Shown here one piece after another: positions 1 to 10,834 of a stretch of DNA of 64,000 nucleotides; position 1 is the stretch's first letter; each line of letters begins with the position of its first letter. Both the position numbers and the translations under genes were made by a program. This stretch comes from Limnephilus marmoratus. Lineage: Eukaryota; Arthropoda; Insecta; Trichoptera; Limnephilidae. The notes beneath the pieces are model-generated. The model made no database searches, was not told the origin of the DNA, and saw nothing but the letters and a program-made list of their open reading frames with translations. The stretch is from the NCBI GenBank assembly GCA_917880885.1, contig OU862910.1, positions 53,435,285 through 53,499,284 on the forward strand, given 5' to 3'.

Positions 1-760
1 ATCCGCGCGTTTTTTTTTTCTCACCTCATCGCCTCATCTTGTCATATCACCTTTTTTTAATTGTTTTGTGTCGGGTTTTTGCCGTACCAGTACGTCCCTA
101 CCCTAATGTTGTAAATATAAAATCATAAGTGCAAGTCTGTATAATAACCATTGGTGTCAGACCATTGCCGCAGCTCACTACTATGGTCACAGCACCATAT
201 TGTAAGAATGTCGCGACGATTTCCGTTATAATAGGAAATCCTCCCGTTTTTTCTTTTTTCTTTTTCCTCTTCACCCCATCCTAACACATTCATAGTAATG
301 TTGTATATTGGGAATCGTTTCGAATACACCAAATGTACACACCTATCAGGTCACATTCGCTGGATTCGAAACAATTCAAGGGCAACCTTGTTGCTACTTG
401 TGGTTTTTCTTCTTTTTCCAAAAATTAGAATGGCGCTCAACCCAATTGCTCTATTTTTTTCCAGAATCGTATTTTGTCGGATTCTGAGAAAAATATTTGT
501 TATAAAAGTGACAATACGTTTCGTCCCTTCATTAACATTGTTCTTTGTACATATACAACTTCATTATGAGGTACAATATTTTATCATGACATCAGTTTCT
601 TTTGTCCTTTATTGTACCATTATTCTTGTTTGAAGTTTAAAATCTTGGCCAGATCTTCAATAAAATTTATGTTTATCGCCTTTTGGCAAGTCTTGTAACG
701 TATGCTAATATGAAATTATTAAGCTACAGCAGTGCCGTATTAATTACATCATTGCAAAAC
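1..760. other. No recognised feature
   Basis: AT-rich sequence with short homopolymer runs. An open frame of 111 codons at 298-633 (+) is hydrophobic, matches nothing I recognise, and has no splice or promoter context. I treat the stretch as non-coding. Confidence 0.6.
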
Positions 761-1262
761 CGCCGTCTGTATTGAATGGGGACCCACATTTTCGAACGTA
801 ATTGGGCTACTGTCTTTCAATACTGGGCAAATTTGTTGTAAATCGTTCATTCCTGTCACGTGAGACGTGAAAACGTGACAATATCTACCATCATAGGAGA
901 GATCCTCAAAACATCCGCCATGATACGAGAAGCTCGTTATAATTACTTTATACTCTTAACTAAATGTTATTGAGTTGGTCGTGTGTCCTTTGGCATGAGA
1001 ACCGCTTAACCCGCCGTCTGTATTGAATGGGGACCCACATTTTCGAACGTAATTGGGCTACTGTCTTTCAATACTGGGCAAAATTTGTTGTAAATCGTTC
1101 ATTCCTGTCACGTGAGACGTGAAAACGTGACAATATCTACCATCATAGGAGAGATCCTCAAAACATCCGCCATGATACGAGAAGTTCGTTATAATTACTT
1201 TATACTCTTAACTAAATGTTATTGAGTTGGTCGTGTGTCTTTTGGCATGAGAACCGCCCCTT
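761..1262 (+). repeat. 251-bp direct duplication, two tandem copies
   Basis: The sequence starting CGCCGTCTGTATTGAATGGG at 761 begins again at 1012. The two copies run in register, with a few substitutions or single-base gaps, through the motif GGCATGAGAACCGC at their ends. The close match indicates a fairly recent tandem duplication. Each copy contains CACGTGAGACGTGAAAACGTG, an E-box-like palindrome followed by related half sites. No ORF spans the unit. It could be part of an LTR or a satellite seed; nothing visible decides this. Confidence 0.85.
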
Positions 1263-1335
1263 GTTGGTCGTGTGTCATTTATTTGGCATGAGAACCGCCC
1301 CTTTTTGGTCGTGTGTCTTTTGGCATGAGAACCGC
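1227..1335 (+). repeat. Three short tandem units (TTGGTCGTGTGTC ... GAGAACCGC)
   Basis: Three consecutive units of about 31-40 bp, at 1227-1257, 1264-1298 and 1305-1335, share TTGGTCGTGTGTC followed by GGCATGAGAACCGC. They extend the right edge of the 251-bp duplication, whose own copies end in one such unit. This is local unit amplification, probably by slippage. Confidence 0.75.
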
Positions 1336-2370
1336 TTTGTTATAACTGTGTACTTATATAATCTGTGCACCAAACGTGAAGACGTTACAATACTCACCAT
1401 GAATCGTGCGAACGAAATAATATCTACCCCCATGTTTGTGTGACCTACCAAGTGTAGATCACACGTCTTTTATGTCAGTGTATTCCTTTTGTCCTACACT
1501 ACCAAATGGTATTGTAATGTGCCAGGATAACTGCTGTAGACCTTGTTTCACCTTCCACTCAGAGGTCGAATTTCGGAAATAGCCGAGTCCTCAGCAGTTT
1601 TCTTCGTTCAAATGTTCCCAATTGTCACCCTTTCCCTTCCTCGAAATTATCCGTGAATGGGGATATATGCGTTATGCACTTGGCGTTTCGTTTGTCAAAT
1701 GGGACAACCTTCATACACGGATCCTTTCAACTTCCTACTCCTTTCCCAATTTTATAACTTATTTGTACTCAATGTTTTTGTTCTTCGAAAGTAGAAAAAA
1801 TTCTACCGTATAGACGTGAGCATAGGTCATGGAAGACCAACTTCTTTCGAACGTGGCATTTTGTCATACGTACAAACCCTTACCTACGTGTTCTTGGAAA
1901 TGTATTTAGTTTAAAAAAAAAAAACTAAATGGGTTAAACAGAACCTTCCTTGAATACGTACCTTTGTAATATGTATAAGTCTGTAGTTACACTTAGTTAA
2001 CTCTCTCTCCGTCTCTCTCTCTCTCTACACGTCAAACAAATCCAATCTTTCTCAATATGCACACCTTGTTTCTCTCCAAACCTTTTCATCATTGGTCTAC
2101 CAGGCAGGTAAACTTCAAGAATTTTGTTCTAATAATAATTTTTCGCCGGATTAATAAGAAGACCAGCAGCTCTTCACCCTATCTACACCTGCGCCTCTCT
2201 TCATGCTGCCTTCACTACCGTCACGGAGGTCCCATGCCTTCAAACCCTACGTACCAAAAGCACCCGACCACACCTAACATAACCTAGTGTGAGTCGTGCG
2301 TGTAGTTGCGAATTGTATCATCACAAAACCATCACTCAAACAAACCCGAGCACGTCAGCTCTAAGTTGGT
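1336..2370. other. No recognised gene; small CT microsatellite
   Basis: Mixed AT-rich sequence. A CT-rich microsatellite lies at about 2001-2026 and there is an A-run at 1912-1924. The open frames here are short and unrecognised. Confidence 0.55.
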
Positions 2371-2762
2371 TCATGTTCCTGTTGCCATTGTACAAATGTT
2401 CCTGCGGCACCTTGCAAATGTTCCTGTTGCCATCGTGCAAATGTTCCTGCGGCATCTCGCAAATGTTCCTGTTGCCATTGTACAAATGTTCCTGCGGCAC
2501 CTTGCAAATGTTCCTGTTGCCATTGTACAAATGTTCCTGCGGCACCTTGCAAATGTTCCTGTTGCCATCGTGCAAATGTTCCTGCGGCATCTCGCAAATG
2601 TTCCTGTTGCCATTGTACAAATGTTCCTGCGGCATCTCGCAAATGTTCCTGTTGCCATTGTACAAATGTTCCTGCGGCATCTCGCAAATGTTCCTGTTGC
2701 CATTGTACAAATGTTCCTGCTGCATCTTGCAAATGTTCCAGCTGCACCTTGCAAATTGCTCT
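2371..2762. repeat. Minisatellite, 45-bp unit made of two related halves
   Basis: About eight tandem copies of a 45-bp unit. Each unit has two half-units that both begin AAATGTTCCTG, one continuing TTGCCAT and the other CGGCA. Because 45 is a multiple of three and the unit lacks stops, several frames on both strands stay open across the array; the longest is 280 codons on the minus strand. These frames read as 15-residue repeats and are repeat artefacts rather than evidence of a protein. The repeat degenerates at its right edge. Confidence 0.9.
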
Positions 2763-3513
2763 GTTGCCATCATGCCAATGCTCCTGTGCCCTTGCGCAAA
2801 TAACAATACCAACAATTGTTCATCCAACAATCCCACTGTATACAAACCAGTGTACCAACCACCATCACAACAACGGCTGTTATGCACACAAACCACCTCC
2901 TCTATAAAGGACCAACCACCAATTACAATTCCACTCTCCAGTACCTCAATGATGTCATACTGGCCCACCCACAGGATCCGGAAGCAGCTACCTTTTTGAC
3001 CTCTGTGACAGGTAGAACCCTCTCCACCACCAAGAAGCCTCATCCTGCGTTCTCTTCTTCGTGTTTTCTTTAAGGCCCTAGTGTTCCTTGAGTGTAATCT
3101 CAAACGGGCCAGGTTACTGTGACAAAGTAACCTTATAACTTCAGTGCAACGTTCAAACACCCCAAACATCCTACGCAAACCACGCTACGCAAACTTAGCT
3201 CACAGACCAATGATACAATTTAGAGTCATTTTTTTTCTATCACTGCATAACCCTTGTACCTTTCTCCAGCAGGTCCTTGTTTATATTTATGTATGCCACT
3301 GCTCTTTCATGTACATTCATGTATAATTCTTTGTTCACCATGTTTTTTCTTTTGTTTTTGTTTCTACTATTTTGTAGCTAGCAACTTTTTCTTTTTCTCT
3401 CTCTCTCTCTCTCCCCCCTTTCTCTTGGATGTTTTTTTTTTGGCACAAGTGCTAGAAGGGTAAGAGGATTTCTTAGCCCTACTGCTCCATTACCACGTCG
3501 CCTTTTTTGCGGC
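2763..3513. other. Sequence between minisatellite and candidate LTR
   Basis: An 85-codon open frame at 2816-3073 (+) follows the minisatellite but matches no family I know. A CT microsatellite lies near 3396-3416. If the LTR call to the right is correct, this would be the 3' internal region of an LTR element; no gag, protease, integrase or reverse transcriptase motif is visible. Confidence 0.4.
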
Positions 3514-4040
3514 GAGGGGGGAAGTGTTACGTTACGGAATTGTTTCCCGTGCGAGCTAATAGCGAATTGACCCCTTGCACAGGCCCTCCGCCCCTCTCCC
3601 CGCACCGCGCGGCGCCCGTGCCAAGCGCCGAGCGGCTCCTCGTCCCCATTCCTTCGCCGGCCTTCGGCAGAATAACTGTGTTCCCCGTGATTCGCGCTAG
3701 GCGCTCTCCGTAAACGCTCACGATGTTTTACTTTAATTGTGTATTGTGCTTAACGAGGTTTACGCCTACCCAGAATCCTGTCTGCCGACCGCCTATCTCC
3801 TGCTTGTGAGTACCAATGAACCTTGCTACCCCTCTGTGTGCTAAGAACTGACATTTAAATTCACTAAACACGTGTAGAGAGAGTTGAGAGAAGCTCCCCC
3901 CGTTATCATAGAATTAATTAGAGATAGCCAAATACTCATGTGTGTAGTGCCGATGCTGGCCTTTTGTAGAACCCTGTTCACCTTTAATTGAATAAAACCC
4001 TTTTTCGTGCATAATAACTGTGTTCTGATTGAGGAAGGAG
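3514..4040 (+). mobile_element. Candidate 3' LTR with polypurine tract
   Basis: A purine run GAGGGGGGAAG (3514-3524) directly precedes TGTTACGTTACGG at 3525. This is the usual arrangement of a polypurine tract followed by the TG of a 3' LTR, and TGTTACG starts are common in Ty3/gypsy-type elements. The next 200 bp are much more GC-rich than the surroundings. AATAAA near 3991 could serve as its polyadenylation signal. I cannot place the terminal CA or a target duplication, and there is no matching 5' LTR in the window. This may be a solo or truncated LTR. Confidence 0.4.
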
Positions 4041-4194
4041 ACCTGGAGATTTTGAGGAAAGGAAGGGGAGTAGGAATTAACAAGCGAACCACAGACACTC
4101 GCCCTGGGTTTAAGAGGGACCTTGCTCGCGCCGGCTGTGCAGAGCTAGCCGCCGGCTTGTTTATTGCATGTCCTTTCCAGGTTTTGGGTTTAGC

Positions 4195-4305
4195 GTTGGC
4201 CGCAAGTAGCGCCAATGCTAGCAAAGGGAACGGGGACGGGGACGCTCGGGAAAGGACGTGCAGATTTCTTTTAATGCATTGCAACACATGCCAGTTGCCA
4301 GCTAG
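4195..4305 (+). mobile_element. Helitron 3' end, truncated
   Basis: This stretch shares its G-rich body, then ATTGCAACACATGCC and GCCAGCTAGT, with three fuller Helitron copies in the window (8.9, 25.2 and 62.7 kb). The end is CTAG at 4302-4305 followed by T, as expected for insertion between A and T. The 5' TC end is not identifiable, so this is a 5'-truncated or diverged copy. Confidence 0.6.
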
Positions 4306-4802
4306 TACTTTAATTGGCGAAAACACATTAGAAATAATATTCCATCACAAACTTCTGTTTCAAATCGTCTGTCCTGTGAACTTATTTATACATCTGTAGC
4401 AATCGTCGATTCACAGACCGCAAGAAGTGTGATAGCTGTTTATTTACTGCTAATTAAATGGAAGGTGTTCCAAAGAACTATTGCTGTTAACTTACTTTCA
4501 TTGATTTCTTCAACACCGAGGCTCAAAGGAAGTACACGTCAAATGCAAAAAAAAACATCGCCACGATGTTGACATATGCTGCATGAGAACTTGTCGTTTT
4601 ACGACTCGTTCTTTGGTGTACCAAAATTTCAACTGTAGAATAACCTTCGTGCATCACACATATTTTGATTTGAATTTTCTCCTTTATTTTTTTTTATACT
4701 TTGGCCATGACTTTGTAGACTTGAGTGTGGAAAACATTAACACGAGTATCAGCAGTTATCTACTTTTTTAAAATCTGTCGATATCTTTACTTATTATAAT
4801 TA
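4306..4802. other. Mostly featureless; short LINE scrap
   Basis: The only recognisable piece is about 4578-4617, which resembles the C-terminal coding region of the LINE at 24.0 kb (CATGAGAAC ... GACTCGTTCTT). The rest is AT-rich without features. Confidence 0.4.
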
Positions 4803-5142
4803 TTTTTTTCCACACAGAAAATCTTGATAAAAATAATTCCCCTCAGAACCTGCCATGTAATCTTTGGGGATGCTGTGTGAAGGGTGTTTTTAGGAAAGAA
4901 AAGAAAAAAACTTCTGGCATAGGTAAGAATCTGGGGGTTGGTGTATCCAGGAGTGACGGACGTATAAATCTATCCCTCCCACTGCGTTCCGAGAGAGTTC
5001 TCTCTCTATCCGGCCAGTAGTTAGTGGGGAGACGCTTCCGGCGCCATGATCCGAAAAAACCTCGTCCCCATGAATCCGGCACCTCTGATAATTCACCAAA
5101 CGTAGCGAACCACTTGGGGTAACTGCCTCCCAAATTGAATAA
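4803..5142 (-). mobile_element. Family A non-autonomous retroelement, copy 1
   Basis: Read on the minus strand, this copy ends in the family A tail (AGGTTCTGAGG ... TTATTTTTATC) followed by an A-rich run. Its body holds the shared landmark CAAGTGGTTCGCTACGTTTGG. It is the longer form, with an extra block of about 120 bp also seen in the copies at 17.4, 54.2 and 63.5 kb. The outer stem of the tail is lost here through change or deletion. It has no coding capacity. Its start is the sequence CAATTTGGGAGGC. Confidence 0.75.
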
Positions 5143-5887
5143 TACGAGTAACAAGCATTAGAATCTTTAGCCATTAACTAAATATTTTGAACTAAATGTC
5201 TTCTTCAACATCAGTAAACGAGGTTTTCCAGTTTATCCGTGGGCATTCTATGGTTGACCCATCGCATTAGTTTGATCTCAATACCATAAACATCCATGGT
5301 TTATTAACGTGGTGGGGTCAGAGTATCAGCTGGCTTACGGACAATATGAGACCCGTAACGAACCCTTTTTTGAAAGTGAAACCGTCACTAATCCTACCAT
5401 CGTCATAGTCACTATGCATCGGGAAATATAAAAAAATTCAATAAAACTTTTTTAAAACCGTATCGTAAAGCGTTGCATGGTCGGAAGGTTTGATCGGGTA
5501 CGCTGAATAAATTTATTTATACCTGTAAGAAGGTAAGTGATTGGCTACCTACCGTGCATAAATTATATAGTTGATTGGAGATTGAAGGCAGTTGATTTTG
5601 TTGGAATTAGTTTTGGTCGTTGTTATGTGACACCGTAGAAGAGTTTCACTGCCTCGGGGCAGTATGTCGTTCGCACCTATCGCAGAATTGAAGAAAGGAA
5701 AGAGAAGGGGTATACGAAGAAAAAGGATGGAAAGATAATACCTTCATCATGAGCTATCATGGACACAGGTATCCCTCACTTGCTTCCAGATTAGCTCTCA
5801 CTCTCTCTTGAAGTCTGCATTTATCTTAAAATCGTCAGTCATCCGTCAATATTGTGATTCAACGTCATCTGTAAATCGTGCCACGTA
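5143..5887. other. No recognised feature
   Basis: Unique-looking AT-rich sequence between two family A copies. I see no ORF above background, no tRNA-like arm and no terminal repeat. Confidence 0.5.
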
Positions 5888-6240
5888 GTTCCACTTTTTT
5901 ATTTATTTTTTACATGAGCTCCACACAGGAGGCCCTGAGGAAAATAATTTCCCTCAGGGCCTATGTCATCTTTGAGAATGCTGTGTGGAGGGTTTTTTTA
6001 AGGAAAGGAGGGAGGGGAGAGTTCTGGGAAGGAAAAGGGTTTAAGGGGTGGGTAGGAATCTGGGGTTCAGTATGTCCTGGTCATCCGCCTCCAAGACCTA
6101 GACAAACCTCACCCCATGAACCCGGGCACCCCTGCTAAATCACCAAACGTAGCGAACCACTTGGGGTGACCTATGGCAGAGGTGTTGGTTATCCAATAAA
6201 GGTTCCCGGGACGACGGTACCCATTCCCGCCTCCCAAATT
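5888..6240 (-). mobile_element. Family A non-autonomous retroelement, copy 2 (complete)
   Basis: A full short-form copy on the minus strand, from CAATTTGGGAGGCGGGAATG (6240) to a T-rich run on the plus strand, which is the poly(A) tail, near 5895. Its tail keeps both arms of an outer stem (CTCCACACAG / CTGTGTGGAG, with one substitution region between) and the inner stem GGCCCTGAGG / CCTCAGGGCC. It is nearly identical to the copy at 48.1 kb, so the family was active fairly recently. The open frame at 5878-6138 (+) is antisense to the element and not a gene. Confidence 0.85.
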
Positions 6241-7387
6241 GAATTGGCTATCATCATTTAAATATTTTTTAAGAGATTTCCCGCCCAAACTGAAGTTTTC
6301 AGCATTCTATATTTTGGATTTTCGTATTTATAAAAAGAAAGAAAAAGAATCGTTGTCGTAAATTTTTCACATTTATATGATTGTTTGTGAAATTAGAACT
6401 CTCTTGATATTAGACCTCGGACTCTCGATGGGGGTTTTGATGTTTGCTAGAAAAATGCGAGGCATGTAGCCTCACCAGGAATTTATTGAAACAATCAATT
6501 CCAACCATTAGATATATTTTTCCCGCACTCTTTCTCGGAAGATCTAACGCTATTAACCTGATTTTAATAAGTGGAGGGTGAGTGCAAAGAACACATACAG
6601 TTGGGTATATGGTCAGTTTATGTCTCCTAGCACTGAAGGTCGCGGTTTCACGATGATAGCTATTTTGAACACAGAATTACCTATTTTAGGTAAAAATTAA
6701 CGATAATATCCGCCGGTTACCTTCGTCTTCTCCATCTCCTTCTCGTCTCCACTACCTCTCATAATATACCCCAATTGGGAAAGCCATAGTCTCACTGGCT
6801 CCAGGCGGTTGGGAGCAGTTGGGAGCCTCGTGCGGTATCCAAATTTAAAAAAAAAATACTTTAGTTTCTTTAAACCTCCGATAATAAGTACCGTTAATAT
6901 TACAGTTGTATTGTTTTATTAATTGAACTAATAAATAAATTCAATGTAAACCACACGAAAAAAGCTTATCTCCATTAAATAACTTTGCTACATATTAAGT
7001 AATAAAGACATAAATAATCTCGAAATATATTACGAAAATACCTCACGCTAAATTTTTCACCGCGTAAATCACGTTTAAAAACGCATTAAATTACTCTTAC
7101 AAAGTGCATTTCGATATGCAAATTCAACTTTCACGTACCTTAAATATATCAAACACTCAGTGGGCCGAGAGCGCACAGATAGTGGAGGCATGTCGATTCC
7201 GATTAATTCCGCCAATGAACTTTAATTAAACCTCTTAAAAGGCACCGAAAATGTTTCCCAACCGATTTATTTCGAAAGTTTGGCGTTAATATGCCAATAC
7301 GATTACTAAGGAATGAAATACTTGCACGAAATTGAAATTCTGATTTGTTTTTACGAACTGTTAAAGAATGAAGCCTCGTAGGTAATG
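6241..7387. other. No gene; short family B scrap at 6755-6840
   Basis: On the minus strand 6755-6840 resembles the family B module (GGAGCCAGTGAGACTATGGC and CCCAATTGGGG). The rest is AT-rich and unrecognised. Confidence 0.5.
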
Positions 7388-8454
7388 GTGTAAAACACAG
7401 GTTCTCAAATTTTTTTCGACCACCGCCCACTTTAGATTTTTTTAAATCTTACGCCCCCCCATATTTTTTAACTCACATTTTTACATTACCATCGTAATCT
7501 TGCGTATCTTAAAATCAAACAGTTATAGCATTATTATAACAGTTATATACTTTTAAGTACACACATATATAACTTTTATTTATTTTTATTATCTTTTCAA
7601 CAACCATGCTAAATAACCGACGGCTATTATATGTTTTAATTGGTTATTTAATTTTAATTTTATTCTTTCTCTTCTCATTTTCTTTCTTTTTTTTCTACAA
7701 CACATGTATGTAGGACTATAATATGCAATGCATACAAAAGTTACCTAAATGTTTTAACCCTCTCAATTTCTATTAGTTACATACATGTACCTATTTACCT
7801 TTTCTTTTTTAAATTTATATTATTTTAATAACTATGCTAAACAAATAACAGTTACTAGGTTTTAAACTTTTTTATTTTATTTTATATTCTTTTTGTTCTT
7901 TTTATTTCATCAATTTTCTTTCTTTTTTGTACAAATACAAATCATGTTCCATTTTACCCATAATAATTCGACTGTCCTAAAACGGGAATACTCCTAGTTG
8001 GGCAGTCAAAAAAAATTAATGAATTATGTATATACATGTATAATCTTGTACTAAATAAACAAACAAATAAATAAATAAAATAAAATATAATTTTTAAACA
8101 TGCATTACTATATTAATAGGAGATGGGATAGAGAGGGTGTGGCCCATATCCTATTTCTGAGATCAAAGAATGTTTCAATGAGAGGAAATAATATTCATAC
8201 ATAATCATATTTAAAAGTTTTTTTTTAACAATAAAAGAAGGCATTGAATTTAAAACTTCTCTAGTGTGAAAAATGAATTTCCACGAGTTTGTTCGGGCTC
8301 GAATTCACCTAAAAACAGTCTATATGGGTCTCCAAACATTCAAGCCTAAAATGACATCTCAACAATTTCGGACAGGTGGGATCGCATCGCCGCGATCGAA
8401 TGAAAATTTTGCACGAATAGAATATCGGAAATCACAGATAACTTTTTTTTTTTT

Positions 8455-8612
8455 TTTTAAATGAAAACAATATTAGCGAAACTCAATTGAAAATCTGGAG
8501 ACAGAAAAATCTAAAAAAGATATTGGCACCTCTGCGACCCGAACCCAGAACCTTCTGCTCTCATGGCAACAACTCTACCAACTGAGCTAAGGTGTCTATA
8601 TCCTATTCGGTC
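8455..8612 (-). repeat. tRNA-like head joined to a fold-back arm (SINE or MITE)
   Basis: On the minus strand 8530-8605 folds as a near tRNA: acceptor GACACCT / AGGTGCC with one mismatch, A box TAGCTCAGTTGG, and B box GGGTTCGGGTC. Its T stem and anticodon stem are imperfect. It continues into an arm containing TTTCGCTAATATTG, which also forms the arms of the fold-back repeats at 21.1, 23.0 and 53.2 kb. This suggests a tRNA-derived SINE related to them. A functional tRNA is unlikely because of the imperfect stems. Confidence 0.6.
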
Positions 8613-8867
8613 ACTTTTAACTCTATCACACTTTCACTGAGAACTGCCAACATTATCTTCATTTTCTTAACGCACATATTTTTCATGTTTATATATTTTT
8701 TAGTTAAATTAACCATAGACTAGATACCAGGAAAATAAAGCTGCATGCCCATTATTACATGCACAAGCGTCTCTAATTTAACCGTCCGTACGGTACTCCA
8801 AGCATTTGAGTAGTAAATTGCATCTCAAGTGGTGTCGTCTCTAGATTCCGGATTTTTATAGATAGAA

Positions 8868-9599
8868 CTAGATGGTCCCGGCATGCGTTGCTATGCCATT
8901 TAATAAATAAATTGTTTCTCTCTAAGTGTCCTTTCCCATTTGTCCCGTTCCCCTTCCGCCTCCCCTTCTTCTTCTGCGTCCTCTTCCCTCTCGCGTTCCC
9001 ACTCCGATACCTCCACCTTCCCTCTCCCCACTCCACTCAACCCCCCGTTCTCCCTCCCGAGTTTCCCTCCCCTTCACACGTCCCCTTCCCCTCCCGCGTT
9101 CCCCTTCCACCTTCCCCGCCTTTCCTCTTCCCTTTCCCGCTCCCTCGTTCCATATATTCAATCCCAGTACATTCAGTTTTTAAACAGCCCGCGTGCCACC
9201 TTTTACAATTTTTATTCGAATTTCCATTTTTCATGTATATTAAATTTGGTACCAAACATAGGCACCTATTTAAAATATCTAAAATTCTTGATTCGATTCA
9301 AACTATTAGGGGAGTACCTACTTTATATAAATTTATCAACTTAAAGATTTTCAAAAATAGAATCCTGATTGAACAATCATTGTTTTGCAAAATGTCATTC
9401 TCGAACACGCGAACTGTCAAACGTGTGATGTTTTCTGAAAGTATCCAATTTTCTGCGCAATTTTCTTAATTTTTCTCTCCGTAAGAACCATCCTCGAACT
9501 TCAAGGAATATTCTAAAAAAAGAATTAGCGAAATCGGTTCAGCCGCTCTCGAGATTTGCGCTTACCAACAAATTTAGCGATTCATTTTTATACTATAGA
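8868..9599 (-). mobile_element. Non-autonomous Helitron
   Basis: Read on the minus strand, the element starts TCTATAGTATAAAAATG at 9599, preceded by A, and ends CTAG at 8871-8868, followed by T. This is the A|TC...CTAG|T arrangement of Helitrons, which leave no target duplication. The last 20 bp include GCATGCCGGGACC, able to form the usual subterminal hairpin. The interior is a strongly purine/pyrimidine-biased stretch that keeps several antisense frames open (up to 193 codons at 8888-9469 +), which I regard as artefacts. There is no Rep or helicase coding. It lies inside the hAT element. Confidence 0.85.
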
Positions 9600-9733
9600 T
9601 TTGTCTGTCGTCGCCACTCTTCCTTCCTTCCTTAACGCCCCCTAATTTTCTTTGAACCATCTATTGCCCCCTTGAAAGCCTCCAACGCTTACAGGGGGCG
9701 TTACCGCCCGCTTTAAGAAATACTGGTGTAAAA

Positions 9734-10107
9734 AAATTGACACTTTACACGTTTTGATTAGCGATATCGAAATATGCGTTATATTCCCTGAAAAGTAACT
9801 CTTTCACGCCACCGACATTTAAAAATGTACATTTTTCTACTTATTATTTTTAACGCCTTTTTTAGCTTTTACATACGAAAAGTAAAAAATTATACATGAC
9901 TGAACTGCCTCGACGAACAACATTTTGTATTTGGTTAGTGCTAAATTAAAGATGTCCTCTGACTTAGTATAATTATTTCCCTACATCTGGGCAAAGAGGA
10001 ATACAAACGGTAGTTAGCTCCAGAATTTCTGCAAAAAAAATCCCGACTTCTATTATTATGCAGTTAAATCCAAAAGTTATCAATAAAAGCACTTCTGGAC
10101 TATCAAC
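9734..10107. other. No recognised feature
   Basis: AT-rich sequence without ORFs, terminal repeats or tRNA-like arms that I can identify. Confidence 0.5.
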
Positions 10108-10160
10108 TACATAACTAACTAACCATCACGCCGTTTCCCCGCAGGGGTAGGCAGAGAGGA
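10108..10160 (-). mobile_element. RTE-type LINE 3' tail fragment
   Basis: The sequence CCATCACGCCGTTTCCCCGC followed by AGGGGTAGGC is the reverse complement of the 3' end of the RTE-like fragment at 45.5 kb (CCTGCGGGGAAACGGC). Only the extreme 3' end is present. Confidence 0.6.
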
Positions 10161-10221
10161 CGGAAAATTTTAAATTTTAAATTGAAATATCAAGTCAGTG
10201 AAAATACTTCTGTCTGACAAT

Positions 10222-10551
10222 TCAAGCAAGTTTTATATCATTTAAAATAGAGTTGTTGTTTAATAAAATTGCTGGAACACCCTTTTTAGAACGTAGAAAA
10301 CGTAAGAATTTACTTTGAACTTTTTCAACGTGGATATTTAAATGTGCGTTCCAGATGGGAGATTCATACTCAAGTTGACTTCTAACGATGGCAAAATTTG
10401 ACAGTTTAATACACTTAATGTCGTTGAAATAAGTTAGCCTAGTTATAAATACCAACATTTGTAAGCCCTTATTAGAAGTTTCGTGGTTAATCAATTTTAG
10501 CAGATGTAAGATCGCGTTGATCTTACTGTGAGCACACTGACACACCCTCAA
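10222..10551 (-). pseudogene. LINE reverse transcriptase C-terminal fragment
   Basis: A 109-codon frame covers the region after the catalytic palm of a non-LTR reverse transcriptase. The segment IVRSQLEYESPIWNAH corresponds to LVRSQVEYNSSIWSPH in the fuller LINE at 37.4-38.4 kb, and KVQSKFLRFL to KIQHKFLRHI. The catalytic motifs are absent because the copy is truncated upstream. It is a dead fragment of the same LINE group as the 35-39 kb element. Confidence 0.75.
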
Positions 10552-10834
10552 CGCAATTCTATCGTTTTATATCTTCGGTGAAATTTTTGACGATCTTCTT
10601 GACACGGATCTAAACACCTTTGCTACAGTCCTGGACACTAGCGGATTTAGGGGAGGGGGGGGGGACGGGGGCACGTGACGCTATTTTTTCCTGAAATAGT
10701 GGATCGCCTTAACACTAACAATGTTTCTCTCGCAAAAATAAAGTTGGTAGTTTTCAGGTGGAAAAAATATAATAAGCAGTAATTGTTGAATGAAACACTA
10801 GTACATATTGAATCATTTGGCGGGTACAAGATAA

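Larger units (their letters stand above)
7396..9725. mobile_element. hAT-type DNA transposon, non-autonomous, with 8-bp target duplication
   Basis: The octamer GTGTAAAA occurs at 7388-7395 and again at 9726-9733. The enclosed ends are CACAGGTTCTCAAA on the left and, reversed, CAGTATTTCTTAAAGCGGGC on the right. Both are followed by CGCCC-rich subterminal sequence. An 8-bp duplication and CAG-type ends with TTCTCAAA are typical of hAT elements. No transposase reading frame or DDE/BED motif is visible, so this is a deletion derivative or a very decayed copy. It contains a tRNA-like fold-back repeat (8.5 kb) and a Helitron (8.87-9.60 kb) that entered later. Confidence 0.8.

Noticed and set aside
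2289..3178. Long open frames on both strands (236 and 280 codons) across the minisatellite
   Set aside because: The 45-bp unit has no stops and is a multiple of three, so open frames are expected; the flanking parts match nothing and the frames overlap on both strands.
8888..9469. 193-codon proline/serine-rich frame
   Set aside because: Lies antisense in the pyrimidine-biased centre of a Helitron; similar spurious frames occur in the other Helitron copies.
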